A stretch of 64,000 nucleotides of DNA from Variovorax sp. IB41 (GTDB lineage Bacteria > Pseudomonadota > Gammaproteobacteria > Burkholderiales > Burkholderiaceae_C), in contig NZ_JAEFCB010000009.1 of NCBI RefSeq assembly GCF_016405905.1, positions 205,401-269,400 on the forward strand. The letters run 5' to 3'. Shown one piece after another: positions 41,616-49,673 of this stretch; positions within the stretch are counted from its first letter, which is position 1; the number at the start of each line of letters is the position of its first letter. Below the pieces are notes generated by a model, which saw only the letters and a list, made by a program, of their open reading frames with translations, was not told the DNA's origin and did not search any database. The position numbers were made by a program, and so were the translations under genes.

Positions 41616-42356
41616 TCAGACCTGCCCGCTGAGCTCCTTGGCCGCCGCGCGCACGGGCTCGATGTAGCCCTCGTCGTAGCGGTGCGTCGGCATCGTGAGC
41701 GTGACTGCCGCGGCGAGGCGGTCGTCCGCATGGAACACGGGCGCCGAGATGCCCGCGAGCTCCGCCGTGCGGTCGCCCACCAGCGCGCAGAAGCCTTGCG
41801 CGCGGATCGCGTCGTAGAGCTTGCGTTCCTTTGCGCCACGCGGCCGCTCGGCTTCGGGTCCGAAGGCGATCAGCACGCGCGCACCGGCGCCGCGGTCGTT
41901 GGGCAGGAGGTCGCCCGCGCGCACGTGGTCGCGCACCACATGCGATGAATCGACGCGGAACTGGCACAGCCGCACCCAGCTCTCGCCCTGGTCCTGCCGC
42001 ACGTGGTACGCCGCGCTTTCGCCGGTGGCGGCGACCAGCGCGCGCAGCACCGGCAGCACGATGCGGTCGAGCGACTGCGACGCGGCGTAGAGCCCGTGCA
42101 GCCGCGCGATCTCCATGCCGAGCGCGTAGCGGCCGTCGTCCTGACGCCGTATCAATCGCGCGTGTTCGAGCGATGCCAGGAGCCGCAGCACCGTGCTCTT
42201 GTAGAGCTGCGTGCGCTCGGCGAACTGCGCGAGCGACAGCGCCTCGTCGCCCGCCTGGAACGCCGACAGCAGGCTCAGCGCGCGATCGACCGCGGCGGCG
42301 CCGCCGGGGGCGGCGTTGAGGTCGGAAACCGATTCGGTCTGGGCTTTGCGGGGCAT
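41616..42356 (-). CDS. IclR family transcriptional regulator
   Basis: Regulator of 246 aa. The N-terminal winged helix is seen in VDRALSLLSAFQAGDEALSL and LAQFAERTQLYKSTVLRLLA (recognition helix KSTVLRLL). The C-terminal IclR effector domain has VLRALVAATGESAAYHVRQD and the closing GISAPVFHADDRLAAAVTLT. It is divergent from the HMG-CoA-lyase-like gene, and the 127-nt gap holds two palindromes of IclR type overlapping both promoters. Autoregulation and control of the lyase-CaiB-TctC operon are therefore likely. The effector is probably the pathway acid or its CoA ester. Confidence 0.93.
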   Translation of the reverse strand: MPRKAQTESVSDLNAAPGGAAAVDRALSLLSAFQAGDEALSLAQFAERTQLYKSTVLRLLASLEHARLIRRQDDGRYALGMEIARLHGLYAASQSLDRIVLPVLRALVAATGESAAYHVRQDQGESWVRLCQFRVDSSHVVRDHVRAGDLLPNDRGAGARVLIAFGPEAERPRGAKERKLYDAIRAQGFCALVGDRTAELAGISAPVFHADDRLAAAVTLTMPTHRYDEGYIEPVRAAAKELSGQV

Positions 42357-42365
42357 GGGCGTCGC

Positions 42366-42395
42366 TTGACAGGGAAAGTCGATCGGCGGTTTAAT
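42366..42395 (+). promoter_or_regulatory. Sigma-70-type promoter reading toward the lyase operon
   Basis: TTGACA at the -35 position, 18-nt spacer, TTTAAT as -10. The predicted start lies inside the palindrome pair, so an IclR protein bound there would block it. It is 88 nt before the lyase ATG. Confidence 0.7.
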
Positions 42396-42431
42396 TCTGT
42401 TAAACGGAATCTAGTTCTGTCTAATAGAACT
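42394..42431. promoter_or_regulatory. Two phased palindromes, candidate IclR operator
   Basis: ATTCTGTTAAACGGAAT and AGTTCTGTCTAATAGAACT share the form TTCTGT-N4/5-GAA with inverted ends. Their TTC elements are exactly 20 bp apart, two helical turns, so two IclR dimers could sit side by side. IclR-family sites of the TTC...GAA kind are known. The pair covers the -10 and start region of both promoters. Confidence 0.7.
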
Positions 42432-42436
42432 GTCAA
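42408..42436 (-). promoter_or_regulatory. Sigma-70-type promoter reading toward iclR
   Basis: On the minus strand TTGACA, a 17-nt spacer and TAGATT (4 of 6 matches). The spacer is the second palindrome itself. The two -35 boxes form the ends of an 8-bp inverted repeat (GCTTGACA / TGTCAAGC), so the two promoters face each other and overlap. Confidence 0.65.
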
Positions 42437-42483
42437 GCGATCACCACGATTTATCCCGGATCGCTCCAAAGGAGACGAAGTCG

Positions 42484-43419
42484 ATGACACCCCCCGACGT
42501 CCTCATCAGCGAGGTCGGCCCGCGCGACGGCCTGCAATCGGTCAAGGCCACCATGCCCACGGCCGACAAGCTGCGCTGGATCGACGCGCTCTACGCCGCC
42601 GGCGTGCGCGAGATCGAGGTCGCCTCGTTCGTGCCCGCCAAGCTGCTGCCCCAGATGGCCGATGCCGCCGACGTGGTGCGCCACGCGATCACGCTGCCCG
42701 GCCTCGTCGTGATGGCGCTGGTGCCCAATCGCAAGGGCGCCGAGGCCGCGCTGGAAGCGGGCGTGCACAAGCTCACGATGCCGGTGTCGGCGAGCGTGGC
42801 GCATTCGCTGGCCAACGTGCGCAAGACGCCCACCGAGATGGTCGAGGAGGTGCGCGCCATCTCTGACCTGCGCCGCGCGCTCGCGCCGCAAGTCAAGCTC
42901 GAAGCCGGCATCTCCACGGCCTTCGGCTGCACGCTGCAAGGGCTGGTGCCGGAAGACGATGTGATCCGTCTCGCCGCGCAATGCATCGAAGCGGGTGCCG
43001 AGGAAGCGGGGCTCTCCGACACCGTGGGCTACGCCAATCCCGCGCAGGTGCGCCGGCTCTTCAAGCGCCTGCGCGCGGAGCTCGGCACGCACGCCGGCGC
43101 GGCCCACATGCACAACACGCGGGGCCTGGGCATCGCGAACTGCCTGGCCGCGTGGGACGAGGGCGTGCGCACCTTCGACGCCTCGCTCGGCGGCCTGGGC
43201 GGCTGCCCCTACGCGCCCGGCGCTTCGGGCAATGCGGTGACCGAAGACCTCGTCTTCATGTTCGAGGCCATGGGCGTTCGCACCGGCATCGACATCGAGA
43301 AACTCATCGCGGCGCGCGCGCCGCTCATGGCGGGCCTGCCCGGTGAACCGGTCTACGGCATGACGCCCGAGGCCGGCCTGCCCAAGGGCTTTGTCCAGGA
43401 ACACCACGCACATGTCTGA
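42484..43419 (+). CDS. Hydroxymethylglutaryl-CoA lyase family protein
   Basis: DRE-TIM metallolyase of 311 aa splitting a 3-hydroxy-acyl-CoA into acetyl-CoA (or an analogue) and a keto acid. Active-site features are GPRDGLQ (12-18, Arg14/Asp15), the metal pair HMHN (His208, His210), and the signature GLGGCPYAPGASGN with catalytic Cys241. It is first in an operon with a CaiB-type CoA-transferase and TctC, with an AAAGGAG ribosome site before the ATG. That context suggests activation of a hydroxy-dicarboxylic acid by CoA transfer and then cleavage. HMG, citramalate or a related acid are candidates. No leucine-degradation genes (liu) are nearby, which argues against a simple leucine pathway. Confidence 0.93.
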   Translation: MTPPDVLISEVGPRDGLQSVKATMPTADKLRWIDALYAAGVREIEVASFVPAKLLPQMADAADVVRHAITLPGLVVMALVPNRKGAEAALEAGVHKLTMPVSASVAHSLANVRKTPTEMVEEVRAISDLRRALAPQVKLEAGISTAFGCTLQGLVPEDDVIRLAAQCIEAGAEEAGLSDTVGYANPAQVRRLFKRLRAELGTHAGAAHMHNTRGLGIANCLAAWDEGVRTFDASLGGLGGCPYAPGASGNAVTEDLVFMFEAMGVRTGIDIEKLIAARAPLMAGLPGEPVYGMTPEAGLPKGFVQEHHAHV

Positions 43420-44611
43420 AGCCAATCCTCCGCCCTCCTTGCCCTATGCGGGCATCCGCGTCGTCGAATTCACCCACATGGTCATGGGCCCGACCTGCGG
43501 GCTGCTCCTGGCCGACCTCGGCGCCGAGGTCATCAAGGTCGAGCCCATCGAGGGCGACAACACGCGCCGCCTGCTCGGCTCGGGCTCGGGCTTCTTTCCG
43601 ACCTTCAACCGCAACAAGAAGAGCATCGCGCTCGACCTGAAGCAACCCGAAGGCGTGGAGGCCGCGCTGCGCCTGATCGCCACCGCCGACATCGTGAGCG
43701 AGAACTTCAAGCCCGGCACGATGAAGAAACTGGGGCTCGACTACGAGACGCTTTCCAAGCTCAACCCGCGCCTCATCTACGTGAGCCACAAGGGTTTCCT
43801 GCCCGGCCCCTACGACCACCGCACGGCCCTGGACGAAGTGGTGCAGATGATGGGCGGCCTCGCCTACATGACCGGCCGTTCGGGCGACCCGCTGCGCGCG
43901 GGCACCAGCGTGAACGACATCATGGGCGGCATGTTCGGCGCCATCGGCGCGATGGCCGCGCTGCGCCAGCGCGATGCCACGGGCAAGGGCTGCGAGGTGC
44001 AGGCCGCGCTCTTCGAGAACAACGTGTTCCTGGTCGCGCAGCACATGATGCAGTTCGCCGCCACCGGCAAGGCGGCCGACCCGATGCCCAGCCGCATCTC
44101 GGCCTGGGCGGTGTATGACGTCTTCACGGTGAAGGACGGCGAGCAGATCTTTCTGGCGGCCGTGAGCGACAAGCAGTGGGCCATCTTCTGCAAGGCCTTC
44201 GGCCTGGAAGACATGCTGGCCGATCCGCGCCTGAAGACCAACAACGACCGCGTGCGCGCGCGCGAATGGATGATGCCGATCCTGCGCTCGCACCTGGCCG
44301 GGCGCAGCGCGGCCGAGCTCGCCGCGGTGTTCGAGCAGAACGAGCTGCCCTTCGCGCCCATCACCAAGCCGCAGGAGCTGTTCGACGATCCGCACCTGAA
44401 CGCCACCGGAGGCCTGGCGCCCGTGCGCATGAACGACGGCCACATGGCCAAGGTGCCGCTCGCGCCGTTCACGCTGGGCGGCCAGCGCCCCGGCATCCGG
44501 CTGCAGCCGCCGCACATCGGCGAGCACAGCCATGAGCTGCTCAAGGAAGTGGGCTACAGCGACGAAGAGATCGCGGCCCTCAAGTCACACCACATCACCC
44601 TCGGAGACTGA
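43412..44611 (+). CDS. CaiB/BaiF family (class III) CoA-transferase
   Basis: Class III CoA-transferase of 399 aa moving CoA from one acyl-CoA to a carboxylic acid. The N-terminal GIRVVEFTHMVMGPTCGLLL and DLGAEVIKVEP are family markers. The catalytic Asp is Asp169 in TSVNDIMGG, the same residue number as in CaiB and formyl-CoA transferase. The C-terminal DPRLKTNNDRV also fits. The ATG overlaps the lyase stop by 8 nt (ATGTCTGA), indicating coupled translation with the preceding enzyme. Together they would convert a free acid to its CoA ester and then cleave it. Donor and acceptor cannot be told from sequence. Confidence 0.95.
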   Translation: MSEANPPPSLPYAGIRVVEFTHMVMGPTCGLLLADLGAEVIKVEPIEGDNTRRLLGSGSGFFPTFNRNKKSIALDLKQPEGVEAALRLIATADIVSENFKPGTMKKLGLDYETLSKLNPRLIYVSHKGFLPGPYDHRTALDEVVQMMGGLAYMTGRSGDPLRAGTSVNDIMGGMFGAIGAMAALRQRDATGKGCEVQAALFENNVFLVAQHMMQFAATGKAADPMPSRISAWAVYDVFTVKDGEQIFLAAVSDKQWAIFCKAFGLEDMLADPRLKTNNDRVRAREWMMPILRSHLAGRSAAELAAVFEQNELPFAPITKPQELFDDPHLNATGGLAPVRMNDGHMAKVPLAPFTLGGQRPGIRLQPPHIGEHSHELLKEVGYSDEEIAALKSHHITLGD

Positions 44612-44616
44612 TCCCC

Positions 44617-45603
44617 ATGTTTCTCACCCCACGGCGCGCCTTGCTGGCTTGCGCCGCAGCCGCTGCATGCCTTTCCGCTCTGCCGGCCATTGCCGCAGAC
44701 ACCGCCGCCTGGCCCGACAAGCCCGTGCGCCTGGTCGTGCCCTACACCCCGGGCGGCGCCACCGACATCGTCGCGCGCCTCATCGCGCAGAAGGTGACCG
44801 ACGACACGAAGTGGACCTTCATCGTGGACAACCGCGCGGGCGGCAACGGCAACATCGGCATCGACGTGGTGGCCAAGGCCAAGCCCGACGGCTACACCAT
44901 CGGCCTTGGCCAGACGGCCAACCTCGCGATCAACCCGACGCTCTTTCCGAAGATGCCCTACGACGCATTGAAGGACGTTGTGGCCGTGTCGATCGTCGCG
45001 GCGCAGCCGGTCGTGCTGGTGGTGCGCACCGATGCGCCCTTCAAGACGCTGGCCGACGTGGTGGCCGCCGCCAGGGCCAGGCCCGGCGAGATCAAGCAGG
45101 CGCTCGCCGGCACCGGCACGCTCGGCCACATGGCCGGCGAAGTGCTCGCCAAGCGCGCGGGCTTCAAGGTGCTCAACGTGCCGTACAAGGGCGCCGCGCC
45201 GGCCATCACCGACCTCTTGGGCGGCCAGACCGACTACATGTTCGCCACGCCGCAGGGCGCGCTCGCGATGGTCAAGGGCGGCAAGCTGCGCGCGCTGGCC
45301 GTCACCTCGGCGCAGCGCCTGCCGGTGATGCCCGACGTGCCGACCGTGGGCGAGAGCTACAAGGGCTTCGAGGCGGTGGACTGGAAGGCCGTCGTCATGC
45401 CGGCCGGCACGCCCGCCGACATCGTGAAGAAGCTCAACGCCGCCATCGACAAGGCGCTCGCCAAGCCCGCGACCATCGCGCAGCTGCAGGCCGAGGGCAG
45501 CGTGCCGGTGGGCGGCAGTCCGGAGCGGGCGGCGCAGTACATCAAGGCGGAGCACGAGCGCTGGGGCGTGGCGGTGCGCGACGCGGGCGTGAGGCCCGAA
45601 TAA
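44617..45603 (+). CDS. Bug/TctC-family periplasmic binding protein
   Basis: Periplasmic solute-binding protein of 328 aa. The signal peptide (RRALLACAAAAACLSALPAI) ends after AIAA near residue 25. It then has VRLVVPYTPGGATDIVARLI, ALAGTGTLGHMAGEVL and VPYKGAAPAITDLLGGQTDY, the Bug ligand motifs. It lies 5 nt after the CoA-transferase stop, with a GGAGA site inside that gene's end, so it is the third gene of the operon. This placement makes it the best candidate for the receptor of the pathway substrate. The TctAB membrane parts are not in the window. Confidence 0.94.
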   Translation: MFLTPRRALLACAAAAACLSALPAIAADTAAWPDKPVRLVVPYTPGGATDIVARLIAQKVTDDTKWTFIVDNRAGGNGNIGIDVVAKAKPDGYTIGLGQTANLAINPTLFPKMPYDALKDVVAVSIVAAQPVVLVVRTDAPFKTLADVVAAARARPGEIKQALAGTGTLGHMAGEVLAKRAGFKVLNVPYKGAAPAITDLLGGQTDYMFATPQGALAMVKGGKLRALAVTSAQRLPVMPDVPTVGESYKGFEAVDWKAVVMPAGTPADIVKKLNAAIDKALAKPATIAQLQAEGSVPVGGSPERAAQYIKAEHERWGVAVRDAGVRPE

Positions 45604-45643
45604 GAAGTGCCTTCCGGGCGGTGGGCGATATAGTTTCCGCCCC

Positions 45644-46570
45644 ATGGACCGCCTGAAGCAACTCGAATCCTTCGTCTCGGTCGCCACGCGTGGCAGCCTC
45701 ACGGCCGCGGCCAAGGCTGAGGGCGTGGCGCCCGCGATCATGGGGCGGCGGCTCGATGCGCTGGAAGAGCGGCTGGGCGTGAAGCTCCTGGTGCGCACCA
45801 CGCGGCGCATCACGCTCACGCACGAGGGCAGCGCGTTCCTCGAAGACTGCCAGCGGCTGCTCACCGAGTTCGCGAATGCCGAGGCCAGCGTGAGCGCCGG
45901 CGGCGTCAAGGCGAGCGGGCACCTGCGCGTGACGGCGCCGGCCGGCTTCGGGCGCCGCCACGTCGCGCCGCTGGTGCCGCGCTTTCATGCGATGCACCCG
46001 GAAGTGACCATCTCGCTGAACCTCAGCGACCGTGTGGTCGACGTGACCGGTGAGAGCTTCGATTGCGCGGTGCGCGTGGGCGACCTGCCCGACTCCTCGC
46101 TCGTGAGCGTGCGCCTGGCCGACAACCGCCGCCGCTGCGTGGCGACGCCCGATTTCCTGCGCCGCCACGGCACGCCCAAACACCCCGGCGACCTGTCGCG
46201 CTTCGCCTGCCTCACGCTATCGAGCGATGCCTCGCAGACGCGCGGCTGGGCCTTTCGGGTCACCAGCGAGGCGGGCGTGGAAGAGCTGATCCACCTGCGC
46301 CCGAGCGGCCCGCTCGACTGCTCCGACGGCCAGGTGCTGCACGACTGGTGCCTGGCCGGCCACGGCATCGCCTGGCGCAGCACCTGGGAGGTGGAGGCCG
46401 AGATCGATGCGGGCCTCTTGGTGCCGGTGCTCGACGAATTCGCCGCGCCGCCCAACGGCATCTACGCGGTGTTCGCGGGCGCCAAGCACCTGCCGCTGCG
46501 GGTGCGACTGTGGCTTGATTTCCTCAAGGACCAGTACGGACAACCGGAATTCTGGGGACGAACGGCCTGA
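45644..46570 (+). CDS. LysR family transcriptional regulator
   Basis: Regulator of 308 aa. The winged HTH is MDRLKQLESFVSVATRGSLT with PAIMGRRLDALEERLGVKLL; the recognition segment AIMGRRLDALE differs from the common SRQI form but keeps the pattern. The effector domain begins near residue 90 (SGHLRVTAPAGFGRRHVAPL), a form common in the AaeR/PerR-like group. It lies in the same direction 40 nt after TctC and may be the last gene of the catabolic operon. The local switch would then have two regulators (IclR and LysR). Its own target is not apparent, as no divergent gene borders it. Confidence 0.92.
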   Translation: MDRLKQLESFVSVATRGSLTAAAKAEGVAPAIMGRRLDALEERLGVKLLVRTTRRITLTHEGSAFLEDCQRLLTEFANAEASVSAGGVKASGHLRVTAPAGFGRRHVAPLVPRFHAMHPEVTISLNLSDRVVDVTGESFDCAVRVGDLPDSSLVSVRLADNRRRCVATPDFLRRHGTPKHPGDLSRFACLTLSSDASQTRGWAFRVTSEAGVEELIHLRPSGPLDCSDGQVLHDWCLAGHGIAWRSTWEVEAEIDAGLLVPVLDEFAAPPNGIYAVFAGAKHLPLRVRLWLDFLKDQYGQPEFWGRTA

Positions 46571-46600
46571 AGCGGCCTGAAGCGGCGTTAGCGGCGTCAC
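46561..46600. repeat. 10-bp-period tandem repeat over the LysR stop codon
   Basis: Units AACGGCCTGA, AGCGGCCTGA, AGCGGCGTTA and GCGGCGTCAC run head to tail with decreasing similarity. The stop codon of the LysR gene is the TGA of the first unit, so one repeat unit lies inside the gene and three outside. Confidence 0.65.
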
Positions 46601-46640
46601 AATCAGTTTGCATTTAAAAACGGCCGATGTCCCCACGGCT

Positions 46641-46739
46641 CTCTTCGCGAAACACCGCGGAACCGGCTTTGCCGGGCCGCAGGTGTTGCCCCCGGTAGGG
46701 GGTTGGCGAAGCGACACGAAGTGCGCGAAGCCTGGGGGC
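46641..46739 (-). repeat. Intergenic repeat, copy A
   Basis: About 100 bp. The reverse strand starts CCCCCAGGCTTCGCGCACTT, contains the hairpin CCCCCTACCGGGGG and continues to CCGGTTCCGCGGTGTTTCGC. It matches copy B after dsbA on the opposite strand and copy C before rpoN. It ends 24 nt before the start of the DUF2214 gene. The shared order of a palindromic core between two conserved arms is seen directly. Confidence 0.85.
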
Positions 46740-46763
46740 GAGCTCTAGTCTTGAAAGCCATCG

Positions 46764-47216
46764 ATGACCCTCGAAGCCATCCTCGCCTACCTGCACTTGC
46801 TGGCCATCCTCACGATGGTCGTGTTCATTTCCAGTGAGGCCGCCTTGTGCCGCGTGCAGTGGCTCAATGCCGCGGTCGTCGAGCGGCTCGCCAAGGTCGA
46901 CATGGTCTACGGCATCGCCGCCATCGCGGTGCTCGTCACCGGCATCGCACGCACCTGGTGGGGCGTGAAGGGCACGGCCTGGTACTGGACCAACCCGCTC
47001 TTGCACGTGAAGCTGGGGCTCTTCATCATCGTGGGCGTGCTGTCGATCTTTCCGACGCTCACCTACTTTCGCTGGCGCAAGACGCTGCGCTCCACCGGCA
47101 AGCTGCCGCTGGAAGACGACATCAGGAAGACGCGCAAGCTGGTGATGGTGCAGGCCCACCTGATCGCGCTGATTCCGCTGGTCGCCGTGTTCCTCGCGCG
47201 CGGCTTCGGCAAGTAA
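46764..47216 (+). CDS. DUF2214 family membrane protein
   Basis: Inner-membrane protein of 150 aa with four predicted helices, starting with a Glu-Ala-rich first helix LAYLHLLAILTMVVFISSEA. A loop GVKGTAWYWTNPLLHVKLGL precedes helix 3. A His in helix 1 (His11) and another in the loop (His77) could in principle bind haem, as in CopD-like families, but this is not established. Length fits DUF2214. It is 6 nt upstream of the fused transporter/synthase gene, so the two share a transcript. Repeat copy A lies just before it. Function unknown. Confidence 0.85.
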   Translation: MTLEAILAYLHLLAILTMVVFISSEAALCRVQWLNAAVVERLAKVDMVYGIAAIAVLVTGIARTWWGVKGTAWYWTNPLLHVKLGLFIIVGVLSIFPTLTYFRWRKTLRSTGKLPLEDDIRKTRKLVMVQAHLIALIPLVAVFLARGFGK

Positions 47217-47222
47217 GCCGGC

Positions 47223-49262
47223 ATGGGACCCGCCGGCATCCAGTTCCTGTTTGCCGGCACGATCTTCAGCAGCGCGTTCCTGCTGTTCCTGGTCCAGCCG
47301 CTCATCGCCAAGCAGATCCTGCCGTGGTTCGGCGGCTCGGCCGCGGTGTGGTCGATCTGCATGGTGTTCTTCCAGGTCGTGCTGCTCGCGGGCTACGCGT
47401 ATTCGGACTGGATCACGCGCCACCTGCGGGTGCGCGCCCAGGCGGCGCTGCACGTTGCGCTCCTGCTCGCGAGCCTGGCCTTCCTGCCGATCGTGACCAG
47501 CGCGCGCTGGAAGCCGACGGGCGCCGAAGACCCGACGCTGTGGATCCTGGGCCTGCTGCTGGGCACCATCGGCCTGCCGTATTTCTTGCTCTCGACCACC
47601 GGGCCGCTGGTGCAGTCGTGGGTGGCGCGCACGCCGTGGGGCGCGCAGGTGTACCGGTATTTTTCGCTGTCGAACCTGGCGTCGCTGCTGTCGCTCTTGA
47701 GCTATCCGGTGCTGATCGAGCCGCGCAGTTCGCTGCTGCAGCAGGCGCACGGATGGTCGTGGGGCTACGGGGCGTTCGTCGCGCTGTGCAGCGGCACCAC
47801 GCTGTACGTGGCGCGACGCTGGGCCGACGCGGCGCTGCCGCAAGCAGCCGGCGATGCGGCGGCTGCCCCTGCCGAGCAACCGCCGCGCGCCGCCGACTAC
47901 CTGCTGTGGCTCGCGCTGCCCGCGCTGGGCTCCTGGCTGCTGTTGGCGGTGACCAACCACATCACCCAGAACGTGGCGGCCGTTCCCTTCCTCTGGGTGC
48001 TCCCGCTCACGCTCTACCTGCTGACCTTCGTGCTGTGCTTCGAGAGCGACCGCTGGTACCGGCGCGGCGTGTTCCTGCCGCTCGCGGCCGCGATGCTGCT
48101 GCTGTGCGCCTTCGGGCTGCAGGACGCCGTCGGCACCAACGTGAAGACGGCGCTGCCGATCTACGCGGCGGGCCTCTTCGCCCTGTGCATGTTCCTGCAC
48201 GGCGAGATGGCGCGGCTGCGGCCGGGGCCGCGGTACCTCACGCGCTTCTACCTGATGCTGTCGCTGGGCGGCGCGCTCGGCGGCGTCGCGGTGGGGCTGG
48301 TCGCACCGCACGTGCTGCCCGCCTATTACGAGCTGGGCATCGGCCTGGTGCTCACGGCGCTGGTGGCGGCCGCGGTGCTGCGCCGCCGGCGCTGGCTGCA
48401 GGGGGCCTGCGTGGCGGTCGCGGGTTGCTGCGCGTGGTTCCTGGTGCTGCAGGTGCAGGGCGATTCGGCCGGCGCGCGCGTCATGCAGCGCAATTTCTAC
48501 GGCACGCTGGTCACCATCGATCACCGGCGCGACGACCCGGCCGACGATGTGCGGCAGATGTTCCACGGCTCGGTCAAGCACGGCGAGCAGTTCCTGCTGG
48601 CGGCGCGCCGCAGCGAGCCGACCTCGTACTACGGCCGCACCTCGGGCGTCGGCCGCGCGATCGCCGCCGCGCCCGCGGGGCCGCGCCGCGTCGGGCTGAT
48701 CGGGCTGGGCGCGGGCACGCTCGCGGGCTACGGCCGGGCGGGCGACGTCTACCGCGTCTACGAGATCAATCCGCAGGTGTTCGCGCTGGCCGAGAGCGAA
48801 TTCAGCTTTTTGCGCGACAGCCCGGCCCGCATCGAGCGGGTGCTGGGCGACGCGCGCCTGGCGCTGGAGCGCGAGCCCGCGCAGGGCTTCGACGTGCTGG
48901 CGGTCGATGCGTTCTCGGGCGACTCGGTGCCGATCCACCTGATCACCGCGGAGGCGATGGAGGTCTACCTGCGTCACCTGCGGCCCGGCGGCATCGTCGC
49001 CTTCCACGTGACCAACCGCTTCCTCGCGCTGGCGCCGGTGGTCGCGAAGATCGCCGAGAGCAAAGGGCTGCACGCGGTGCTGGTGCACGACGACACCGCC
49101 GACGTCGCCTGGCTGCGCGACACCGACTGGGTGCTGGTCGCGCGTGAGGCACAAACGCTGGCGCGCGAACCAGTGGGCACCGCGGCGTCGGCCATCGCGC
49201 CGGTGGCTGGCGCCCGGCCCTGGACCGACGACTTCAACAACCTGCTGGGCGTGCTGAAGTAG
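47223..49262 (+). CDS. Fused MFS-like membrane / spermidine-synthase-like protein
   Basis: Two-part protein of 679 aa. Residues 1 to about 430 form roughly ten to twelve membrane helices, starting LFAGTIFSSAFLLFLVQPLI. The C-terminal part (about 470-670) is a Rossmann methyltransferase-like domain similar to spermidine synthase: VGLIGLGAGTLAGYGR (nucleotide loop), YRVYEINPQVFALAES with its acidic residue, VLGDARLALE and FDVLAVDAFSGDSVP. True aminopropyltransferases bear a GGGDG loop, here GLGAGT, so it may use another donor. Fused proteins of this kind are widespread in proteobacteria but uncharacterised. It follows DUF2214 with a 6-nt gap and ends in a strong terminator. Confidence 0.9.
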   Translation: MGPAGIQFLFAGTIFSSAFLLFLVQPLIAKQILPWFGGSAAVWSICMVFFQVVLLAGYAYSDWITRHLRVRAQAALHVALLLASLAFLPIVTSARWKPTGAEDPTLWILGLLLGTIGLPYFLLSTTGPLVQSWVARTPWGAQVYRYFSLSNLASLLSLLSYPVLIEPRSSLLQQAHGWSWGYGAFVALCSGTTLYVARRWADAALPQAAGDAAAAPAEQPPRAADYLLWLALPALGSWLLLAVTNHITQNVAAVPFLWVLPLTLYLLTFVLCFESDRWYRRGVFLPLAAAMLLLCAFGLQDAVGTNVKTALPIYAAGLFALCMFLHGEMARLRPGPRYLTRFYLMLSLGGALGGVAVGLVAPHVLPAYYELGIGLVLTALVAAAVLRRRRWLQGACVAVAGCCAWFLVLQVQGDSAGARVMQRNFYGTLVTIDHRRDDPADDVRQMFHGSVKHGEQFLLAARRSEPTSYYGRTSGVGRAIAAAPAGPRRVGLIGLGAGTLAGYGRAGDVYRVYEINPQVFALAESEFSFLRDSPARIERVLGDARLALEREPAQGFDVLAVDAFSGDSVPIHLITAEAMEVYLRHLRPGGIVAFHVTNRFLALAPVVAKIAESKGLHAVLVHDDTADVAWLRDTDWVLVAREAQTLAREPVGTAASAIAPVAGARPWTDDFNNLLGVLK

Positions 49263-49284
49263 CGGCCGCCGGGCGGCCATGAAA

Positions 49285-49307
49285 AAAGCCCGCGCGGGGC
49301 GGGCTTT
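49285..49307. terminator. Bidirectional rho-independent terminator
   Basis: Stem AAAGCCCGC / GCGGGCTTT (9 bp) with a short loop, with A run on one side and T-rich sequence on the other. It lies between the fused gene and the convergent PsiF-type gene, and can serve both. Confidence 0.85.
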
Positions 49308-49328
49308 GCTTTCAGAGTGGCGCGGGCT

Positions 49329-49673
49329 TCAGGCCTTGGCGTCTTTTTCGCACTTCTTGATGAAGCTGTTCTTGGCGGCGCCGGCCAGCGGCTTGCCGTT
49401 CTTGTCGATGGCCTTGGCGGCACATGCGGGGGCGGCGGCGGCCTTGGTGTCTTTCTCGCACTTCTTGATGGAGCTGGCCTTGGCGGCGCCGGCCAGGGGC
49501 TTGCCGTTCTTGTCGATGGCCTTGGCGTCACAGGTGGCGCCGGCGGTGGGCGCTGCGGCAGCAGGAGCGGCGGCAGCGGGGGCTGTGACGGGCGCCGGGG
49601 CCTTGTCTTGTGCCTGCGCGGCGCCGAAGGAAAGGCAGGCGCCCAGGGCGATCAGGGAAAGGAACTTCTTCAT
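49329..49673 (-). CDS. PsiF repeat-containing protein
   Basis: Secreted protein of 114 aa with a signal peptide (KKFLSLIALGACLSFGAAQA, about 1-21) and an Ala/Pro linker. Two nearly identical 28-residue repeats follow, each CxAKAIDKNGKPLAGAAK ending in KKCEKD, the PsiF pattern with paired cysteines. E. coli PsiF is phosphate-starvation inducible, but the role of the family is unknown. The ATG follows an AAGGA site. The two repeats are also alike at the DNA level, so this looks like a recent internal duplication. It is convergent with the fused transporter gene. Confidence 0.9.
   Translation of the reverse strand: MKKFLSLIALGACLSFGAAQAQDKAPAPVTAPAAAAPAAAAPTAGATCDAKAIDKNGKPLAGAAKASSIKKCEKDTKAAAAPACAAKAIDKNGKPLAGAAKNSFIKKCEKDAKA
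49341..49532 (-). repeat. Internal 84-bp direct duplication in the PsiF-type gene
   Basis: Two 84-bp copies (49341-49424 and 49449-49532) begin 108 bp apart and differ at few positions, mostly around the LysSer/AsnSer codons. They give the two PsiF repeats. The spacer codes for an Ala-rich linker. Confidence 0.85.

Noticed and set aside
46614..49280. Open frame of nearly 890 codons antisense to two membrane genes
   Set aside because: Low-complexity, Gln/Arg/His-rich product across two well-supported plus-strand genes and a repeat; judged a shadow.
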